Shown here piece after piece: positions 52,197-60,900 of a DNA stretch of 64,000 bases. The DNA is taken from the NCBI GenBank assembly GCA_029706075.1, contig JAINUG010000132.1:1511001-1575000 (forward strand), read 5' to 3'. The position numbers and the translations under genes were made by a program. The notes below the pieces were generated by a model. The model made no database searches and was not told the origin of the DNA. It worked only from the letters and a program-made list of their open reading frames with translations. This DNA is from Aldrovandia affinis. Its lineage: Eukaryota; Chordata; Actinopteri; Notacanthiformes; Halosauridae. The first letter of the stretch is position 1. Every line of letters begins with the position of its first letter.

Positions 52197-52770
52197 TACA
52201 GTACCAGTCAAAAGTTTGAGTACACCTTCCATCTGGATTATGTCTAATCGGGCATTCTTCCATTCTTCAACAAGATAACAACCCGAAACACACCTTGAAG
52301 TTGTGCAAGAACTATCTGGTGAAGGAGGAATGTGAAGAACAACTCAAACTAATGACCTGGCCTGCCCAGTGACCTGACCTTAATCCCATAGAACCTGTAT
52401 GGGAAGAACTGGACAGAAGAGTCAAAGCAAAGCAACCCACAAGTGTCTCGGGGAATTGTTGCAGGAGAGCTGGGAAGACATGTCAGGTGACTTCCTGCTG
52501 AAGCTTATTAACAAAATGGTCTGTTTTTGTGAGGCTGTTATCAAGGCAAAGGGTGGCTATTTTGAGGAATCCAAGGTTCAATTTTCAATTCAATTTTCTT
52601 GGGCATTGCTTTGAAGTTCCTTTTGTTTATTGTTACATGTGTATTTTGTCATTTTCAAGTATTTACAGAAATGTATACGATGTAAAACATTGTCCATTTT
52701 TTATTTTGCATTTATCACTAGATAAACCTAGTTTCCAGCAGGTGTACTCAAACTTTTGACTGGTACTGTA
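52197..52770 (+). mobile_element. Tc1 deletion derivative with perfect inverted ends
   Basis: A 31-bp perfect terminal inverted repeat, beginning TACAGTACCAGTCAAAAGTT at 52197 and repeated in reverse at 52740-52770, encloses 512 bp. The TA at each outer edge is the Tc1 target. The interior keeps the C-terminal part of a transposase on the plus strand (about 52255-52580): words from the DN.PKHT region (degenerate), a PVWEELDRRVKAK-like stretch and KGGYFEES, with stops. The N-terminal half is deleted. Confidence 0.85.
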
Positions 52771-52949
52771 ACTTCAAAACATGTCTTTACATTGCTACAA
52801 GCACTTTGTCACACAGACTTTCTGCTGACACCTGCTAAGATTGCACACATTTATCACACACACGCTGACAATGTTCCTTTGAGGTGGCAAGATGAAGAAA
52901 CAGAGGGCCAAGTGACTTGAATGAATGTAGGAATATATGGGAAGCATTG

Positions 52950-53215
52950 CTTTGTCACAGTGCTTGTTTAGTTTCTGTGAAAGATATTGGTGATAGTTTA
53001 GTTGTCATCATCAGTCTCCAGACTTGAACCTGATTTAAAATTTGGTCTGAATTGAAGAGAGCAGTCCACAAGTGCAGTTCACAAGATCTGAGGGATCTTA
53101 AAAGATTCTGTATGGAAGAATGGTCAAAGATCCCCCTGCCCAAACTTAAAGTCTGTCTTCCTCATCTTTATCAAGGGTGTACACAATTTTGGAGTTACAT
53201 AATTTCGGAGTTGCC
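52950..53215 (+). pseudogene. Tc1/mariner transposase C-terminal relic
   Basis: The plus strand reads SPDLNLI-like sequence at 53018-53040, then KRAVHKCSSQDLRDLKRFC and EEWSKIPLPKL (53055-53150), the usual tail of a Tc1 transposase. A stop and frame changes are present and no terminal repeats were found. It is a different copy from that at 52197. Confidence 0.7.
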
Positions 53216-53238
53216 TATATATCTGTTTGTGGGATGGA

Positions 53239-53460
53239 AGCAGGGCTGGACTGGCTATATAGTCTACCGGGCAGATTCCCGGTGGGCCGGTCTAGTTTTG
53301 GGCCGGTAGGGCCGGTAGGGCCGGTATAATTATTTTATATATATATATTTTTAATTTAAAAAAATATAAATATATATTATACCACGGACCGGGTGTTCCG
53401 AGGGGCGCAATTATTTTTTCGCGTAGCACCCCCCCCACCCCGATCCGCGAAATAAACGAA
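53239..53460. repeat. Possible hAT-type repeat end
   Basis: CAGGGCTGGACTGGCTATA followed by CCGGGCAGATTCCCGGTGGG and GGGCCGGTAGGGCCGGTAGG resembles the terminal part of hAT-like fish repeats. It is followed by an AT-rich stretch and CACCCCCCCCACCCCGATCC. No second end was recognised. Low confidence. Confidence 0.4.
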
Positions 53461-54600
53461 CTGGTCTCAGCTTGGTTTGCAAAGTGAGAACAAGAGGTGG
53501 CTAACTGCACACATTTTTGGTGGATACACATGCCAGGTACATCATCCCAAATTGACAGATAATTTAACTGTCAGTTCTGGAGGGCGTATACTGACAGGCC
53601 TACAGTCAGGATTGAGCATTCCTAATTGGAGAAGAGAAAAAAATGTGCAATAAAAAATTCATAACACAGCTTTGTTACACTGGGTGGCTGTAATGGTATT
53701 TAAATACATGCACTGTTGTTAATTGTGTCTCTATCAATAAAAGCCATATAATGTTAGAGTTTATGATTCAGCTACTGTTATTTAGCAACCAAGTCCAATT
53801 ACTCTGACATTGACAAGGCTTTAGTTCTGTTCTCCGATTCATCCACTCCTTCTCTCTTGAGAACTCTGTGGCTATAAAAACAATGTTAATGATACAGGTT
53901 CCCAACGCGTGAGGGAAAAGTGAAGTGAAGAGTGGTCTAATCTGCTATACTGTCTCAATTGCTAAACTAAAGCAACTGAACTTGTCTAGCACTAAGGCAT
54001 CTCTAAAGGTCTGGATAGCAAAACCAGTTAAGCTACCCAGTGAGTTAGCAAGAAGACATAGTGCAAACCTGTCTGGTTAGTTTGCTATGCCATTCGCTGT
54101 ACCTAGCTATGCCTGGCATTTACCGTGTCTTTAGCTGTGCTTCAACTGCATAAAATAATTATTATGATTGTATTATGATGTGGCATAGGCCTACTTTTGT
54201 TCCATAGATGTGCAGAAAGGTTTTTTTTTTCCTTCACATGATTGCTTCATGTGTAACAATTGTAAACGGTATACTGTGTCCTCGCACTGTTGCATATCTG
54301 GTACATGCTGATATGCCCTCCACATTTGCGTCATACAATTTAAAGTAAACGGGTAAACGTCCAAAACGTTAAAAGTTTACTGGACTTTTTTAAACAGTTT
54401 AACCATTCAAATCCATCCATTGTACCGCCAATGAATGGTTTGAAGAGGATCTCATACGCTCCTTCTCAAAACACACTTCCTGCGTTGCATGAATTGCCAG
54501 TTCTGTTTCCAGTGATGGTATAATTGATAATAATGGTCTGTGCCTACACGCTATTGCTGAGAAATGTGGCTTGCCGTAGGGCTGACACGCCGCTGTCTCG
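53461..54600. other. Intergenic, upstream of dnajc3
   Basis: No gene or repeat recognised. The stretch is mostly AT-rich and becomes CpG-containing toward the dnajc3 promoter. Confidence 0.45.
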
Positions 54601-54638
54601 AACGCTGCCGTGGCTCCACGCAGTTGAGCCAAACCCGA

Positions 54639-54682
54639 GGGGCGGGGTTTTCTCTCCAAAGAGCCAATCAGAACAGCCCACG
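54639..54682 (+). promoter_or_regulatory. dnajc3 promoter: GC box and ER-stress response element
   Basis: GGGGCGGGG at 54639-54647 is a GC box. CCAAT at 54664-54668, nine bases, then CCACG at 54678-54682 exactly fits the ERSE consensus CCAAT-N9-CCACG bound by NF-Y with ATF6 or XBP1. It ends 157 bp before the ATG. Further CGTGG and CCACG words stand at 54609-54620. Start of transcription cannot be placed from sequence alone. Confidence 0.8.
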
Positions 54683-54839
54683 ACCAGGCGAGTCGTTCAC
54701 AGATGAACTTTAAGTCAGCCTGGCATGTGGTCAGATAGCTCAACAAAATCTGCGTGAAGAGTTACTGTAGCTGTCCAGCCTTTGGATATTGTCACAGTGT
54801 TATTTACATGCGCTGTAGATGTATTAATTAGCGACAGTT

Positions 54840-54921
54840 ATGGTTACAATAAACCCCATTGCGCACAAACTCTTAAGTTATGTTCCATTTATTCTTGTTT
54901 TGATAGACCTGCGATACGAAG
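54840..54921 (+). CDS. dnajc3: dnajc3 exon 1 (signal peptide)
   Basis: It encodes [20 protein letters not shown] followed by LIDLRYE and the first base of the next codon. The hydrophobic core ([12 protein letters not shown]) is a signal peptide for ER import. LVLIDLRYE aligns with the known start of the DNAJC3 family. The donor is G/GTAAGC at 54922. Confidence 0.92.
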
Positions 54922-57900
54922 GTAAGCTCTTTTAAATTGGCAGATCTCTTGACAGGACTTTGATCCTGCATTACAGTAGTGACGGTCGCTTGCTCAGTAA
55001 TGCATTAATAGTCTACGGAAGAATGTGTGACTCGAAACAAGCCGTGGTTTCACCGCTGCCTAAGGCCAAGGCTGGGAATATCGTTACAGGATTTAACACG
55101 CTTACAGCTGCCCCGTTGTTTTGCTGACGGCATTTTCCCGTGTCAGCTGACAAAATATCTCAAACTCGGTGGTTTCAGTTTCGACATAATCGCCAAGCCG
55201 TACTACTTTGGTAGAAGCAGATTGTGTTGTGTTGTTTCCAGCAAAACAGAATACATGTACGAATCTGTAGATTATGTACTTGTTACTAAATGCAATTTTA
55301 TATGTAGCCTACATGTTTGGATGGCTTGCTAAAAAGCAGAATATTGATGTTTGGATACACCATAGGAATGACAACAAGAGAAAATAACACGAACACAATG
55401 TATTATTTATTTTACTGTGTGTTCGTTTTGCTCATATGACAAAATGATGTCACTTCCCTGCAAACATTTGTTTTAGGCATTTACATACACAGCACTGCGC
55501 ATACGTGCATATGCGGTTCATATCGTCACCTTCAACCTCGTAGCCAGCTAGCCGCGTGCATATCTTTGCGCGTCGACTGGTGTGGTGCTTGTTATTCATT
55601 TAGTGATTGTTCCTTGGCGGGTCTTAGCCATAGCCCTCCGCGTGCTGATCCGGTCTGATCACACAAGTCGCACAAGTCGCTGTCGTATGAATCGACCCAG
55701 TCCTCTCACAGTGGCATTTAACGGGTAGAAGTACACTATTCATTTGTTTAAGAAAAGTGTAGTCAGTTGTATTACTCATTAACACCTGCTTTTCAAATTA
55801 TTAATACCAATATACGGTATAAATTCCCTCCTTTTCTACTTGGATTATTCATATAAGTGAATTTCTTTCCTCGGCTCTACCATCAACTGACTTGCACTGT
55901 AATTATTAGATTTGTATACGCAATGTTTCTGTACCACTGTTGCCTTCGATGTGCAAATATGTTGTGCTGGAAACCAGTGGTCAGCCGTGGGAGATTAAAA
56001 ACTAGTTGCAGATGACATACTGTATGAGCATGGCGTGGGGAAAATGAGGTTTTCAGGTGATTGTGAAGGAACCCTTTAATATTCCACCGTGCATAAATCA
56101 TAGGCGGCAGTGTTAGCATAATGGTTAGGGAACTGGGCTTGTAACGTAAAGGTTGCAGGTTCGATCCCAGGTGGGGGCACTGCCGTTGTACCCTTGAGCA
56201 AGGTACTTAACCTGGATTGCTTCAGTAAATATCCAGCTGTATAAATTGATTGTATGTAAAATAAATGTGAAACTGTGTACGTCGCTCTGGATAAGAGCGT
56301 CTGCTAAATGCCTGTAATGTAATGTAATGTAATAAATCTGATTTCCCACCCAGACATGCAGTGATATTCGGGTGACGGATGATTTGATTGCAGGAGTGCA
56401 GCGTAGAGAATCATTTGGAGATGGGGAAAAAGCTGCTCGCTGCGGGACAGCTGGCCGACGCCCTGTCCCACTTCCATGCTGCTGTGGGTCTGTATCTCCA
56501 GGCATGGGGTCCTAACTGGGGGAGGCTTTGGAAGTGCTAAATCTTCGTGGGGGGGGGGGGGGGGGTCATGAGATGTTTAAGGCCACTAATGTCACATGAC
56601 ATGGGCACTTTCTCACCTCCGTACTTATGGAGCATGTCTCTGTGGTGCGGCCATCTTCTTCAGCGCTCTTATTTTGTTCATCTAGCTCAGGGGTGGGCAA
56701 TCTTACCCTGTGTGGGCCGGTGTGGGTGCAGGCTTTTGTTCCAGCCGAACAGTGACACACCTGATTCCACTAATCAAAGCCCTGATTGAAGACTTTGATT
56801 AGCTGATTAGTCAAATCAGGTGAGCTACTGCTCGGCTGGAACAAAAGCCTGCACCCACACCGGCCCACACAGGGTAAGATTGCCCACCCCTGGTCTAGGT
56901 CAATAAACTGGATTGATTCTTAAAATGCATTACGGATTATTTATTTTTTTCCCTAGTTGTCTGAATTGGGTCGTCATGATTCTCGTAGCAGTTCATTGTG
57001 GTTTGTGTTTCTTTAGATGGAGACTCCAAAAACTACATGGCCTACTACAGAAGGGCAACTGTTTACCTGGCAATGGGGAAGTCCAAGTCTGCGCTGCCCG
57101 ACCTGAGCAAAGTCATCGAGCTGAAGCCAGATTTCACAGCAGTAAGCATCTCTTCACTGCCTCCACTTTCCTACAGACAGTCCACCGTGTCTTGCTTCAT
57201 GAAGCACTAAACTGAGCCTCCTCCCGCTTCCAGCTAGAGCGATTGTCCTTGGTGCAGAGAGTGAAATTACATTACAAGCATTTAGCAGATGCTCTTATCC
57301 AGAGCGACTTATACAGTTTACATTTCTTTACAATCCATTTATACAGCTGGATATTTAATTTTACTGAAGCAATTCAGGTTAAGTACCTTGCTCAAGGGTA
57401 CAACGGCAGTGTCCCACCTGGGGATTGAACCTGCAACCTTAACGTTACAAGTCCAGTTCCATAACCATTATACCACACTGCCGCCATGAAATCCTGACCG
57501 CACCAGAGCCCACTGGTTGCGAGTCCCACAGTGCGATTGGTAATTGGCCATAGCATCACTAAGGGAGACAGTGGACAGGGTATGCTCAGGGTGCACTTCT
57601 CCACTGCAATGGCTGCGCAGGGTGGAGAGAAGGAGCCGTGGCTGGCCAATCACATCTTAGAGGACATGTGAGAGTCTGCGGCTGGCCAATCACATCTTAG
57701 AGGACATGTGAGAGTCTGCCCTCTCCTGCATGGAAATAGGATGTTGCAGTAATGGGACAGGTTTGTCTTGTTTTCAACCTGGATCCTTCTAGAATATAAA
57801 TAAATCTATATAAATTCTATTCCCTTCCTTCTGATGGTAGTCTAATTGGAATCAGAATTGAATTGTATACTCCCCCCAGACACACACACAGACAAACTTG

Positions 57901-60900
57901 TACTGGCAGTATTGATGTATTGATTTATTGTCTTCCTCCTAGCTGTCCATTTTACCCCTCTGTCACAATTATTATGATCAATAATATTTATGCATATAAC
58001 CCACATTCATATTTTGTGTGCACACACATAGACATAGCACATCCACTAAATCTGTTTTGAAATAAATGAAGATTGGGCCTTAAGCATTTCAATGATAGAA
58101 AAAAATGCTTATCTTTATCAGTAAAGCCTAAAAGTGTGTTTTGTTCAAGACTGCATTTAGACACATTTTGAAACCTGTTATATGAACGTGTATTAGGGGT
58201 GTGATGGTATACATCCCTAATAAACATACATTATATTTATCTTCCCTTAAATAAATGTTCTTGTAACCGTATATAATCCACGGAACCATGCTCCTAGTTT
58301 GAGGGTCTTGGGTAGCTTTTATTCAATCGTTGATTTAAGAACATTATGATATGCAAATTGAGGGTTGCATTTGATTTTGATTGGTCCTTGATTTACCCTT
58401 CGGTTTTATTTCATTGTCATGGCGATTGTGCGAGTGCAGGCATTTACTTTGCATTTTTTCAACCCAATTTCGTTTTGTTGCCTCTGAAAGAGTGTTCAGT
58501 ACTACTTTATATTCAATCACCCTTTCAGTCAAGTACAAGACCTGTAAAACTGAGCATGTAGGTCTTCTTGCATAAAACCTCCATAAAAACGTACTACTCA
58601 AGTTACTACTTACTACTCAAGTACGACTCAGTTCAGGTTTCAAATATTGAGTACGTATACAAATGTATTTAAACGGATACAAATGCGATGACCACTTGAG
58701 GTCTAGAATATGCATAACTAAGTTTTGTTCATTGTTCATTAAGAAGTAAAGAGTATTAAAACCTGAAAATAATCAGGCAATAAACTGATTAAAATAAACT
58801 GATTAGTTAGTTACAGTTACAGTTCTACTTGCTGTATCATAGCAGGTATCAAAGTATTGGGTGCTGGAAGCCTTGTCAGTGCATAGGGCAAGATGATGAT
58901 TGAGGTGCTCGTGTGAATTTCCAGTCTTTTTCGGCTATTGCCAACCGTTATCCCACTTAAAACATTGTTTGGTTAATAAAAACAAAGTTATGCTGAAGGC
59001 CCAAAAAAATAAAAATAATGTCATTGCTATTTATTTTAATGAAAGGTTAAGTAAACTTAATACACTTACTCACCTACTCAGAAACTGTGTGTGCATCTGT
59101 CCGTCCATCAGAGAAACAAAACTAGACAGACATTAATAATTAGAAGCGCATATAGAATAGACGACACAAAACACTACCTGCTCAAGTTGAAGTGCATCGG
59201 CCGCAGTGCTTTGGTATTCATGTTGGACATCAAGAATTATGCCTATCTTTGTCGGGCTGTCTCACAGAGGATGTACTGTGTGCGTGCCTCAGAATAACAC
59301 CGAAACAAACCTGCCTCCCTCTCCCCAGGCAAGACTTCAGAGGGGAAATATACTGTTGAAGCAAGGAAACCTGGACGAGGCGGAAGGAGATTTCAAGAAA
59401 GTGGTGAGTAACCGGATTGCGATACAGTCACTCGATCGACAGTCCCCAGAGGTCCACCAATAAAAGAGGATGGCTTGTGCGCATTTTTTTTTTTTCTTTT
59501 TCTATTTTTGCTGTTTATTCCCATTTTTTCTCCCAATTTAGTATCGAATCATACCCTCTTTTTAATGTCAGTTTAATCCCCTCCCTCGTATGAGAACTTG
59601 CTGCCGTAGTCCCGAGACCGGTGGTGAGCGCTGCACCGCCTCCTCTGAGCCAGTGTTCACCACAGTGACCATAACGCACAGGACCACTCGTATATGCAGC
59701 GATCTCATTCCAGTTTTATCCCTCCCCCCTCCCTGGGGTGAACAGTCAATCGCGGGCGCGACCTGGTGGAATTGAACCCCCGGTCGCAGTGGGCAGCACC
59801 GAACGTTCTACCGCTGTATCCCCCAGGAGGCGCCCTTGTGTGCATTTTAAACCCAGAAACTCTGAGTATACAACTTGTATACTTTCTCTCTGCTCACGTG
59901 TTTACCCCAATAGCCTACGGAGGATAGAAGTGGAGAAAAACGTTTTGAAGTGCGATATCAGGCCAGAAGATGTCACTAAAGTCTAGTGGAAAACGACTGC
60001 ATGCAGTTGCAGGGAGAGCAGTACTTTTTTTTTTACATGACACGGAGACTGATATCCCCCTCCAGTCTCCGTGTGGAACAGTTGTGTTCTGATGCAATAG
60101 AGTGTCAGGGAAGGGTGTGCGATTTCAGCAGTTTTATTTAACCAATCCATTGTAATGCAATTTGGCTGGTTGGCTTGTGTGCCCATGCACGATATGGGTA
60201 TGCGAATAGTGTCAATGGTTAGGTAGGGAGGCAGTGTAGTAGTATAATGGTTAGGGAACTGGGCTTGCAATGCAAAGGTTGCAGGTTTGATTCCCAGGTG
60301 GGGCACTGCCATTGTACCCTTGATCAAGGTGAATTGCTCTGAATTGCTTCAGTAAATATCCAGCTGAATAAATTGATTGTATGTAAAAGAAATGTAAACT
60401 GTAACTCGCCTTGGCCTACAATGGGTACAAAGGCCTCTGCATGCATCCTTGATGGAAACCCTCTGTGATTCTTTCTGAAAAGCTGGTCGCAGCGCTGAAC
60501 AGTCTTGAGCCTGTTTAAAAGGCGAGCTTTCTGCTCCTACCGCATATTGTGCAGATAGTGATCATTTAAAATGGTTATTTTAATGTCTTCCAGGGATGTC
60601 GAAGGGCTGTACAGTTAAGGGGGAGACTCTCATCAACCAGCAACCACCAATGTGTATAACCCACGAGTACATAACAAATTATCAATCCGCTTTTTCCGAG
60701 TTCAAACAAGGTTGTGACTTCATTTAAGACTAAGACGTTGGCATTCTGTTTCAGTAAAGTACTTCAATTTTGAAATATTTTCTAATTAATATAAAACCCA
60801 TGATCTTTAAAAAAAAAAAAAAAAAAATAAGTTTAAATCTTTATAATCAGTCTAACCTTGCCACAAGACATTCAATATCCAGGTTCAGTATTCCCATGTC

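Larger units (their letters stand above)
57142..59328 (+). other. dnajc3 intron 3
   Basis: A reverse SINE type A lies at 57264-57486 and a perfect 40-bp tandem duplication at 57640-57719. From 57720 to 59310 nothing is recognised. The acceptor tract is CCTCCCTCTCCCCAG. Confidence 0.8.

Noticed and set aside
56394..56520. Alternative minus-strand coding frame over exon 2
   Set aside because: It is a shadow of the dnajc3 exon and the adjoining SINE.
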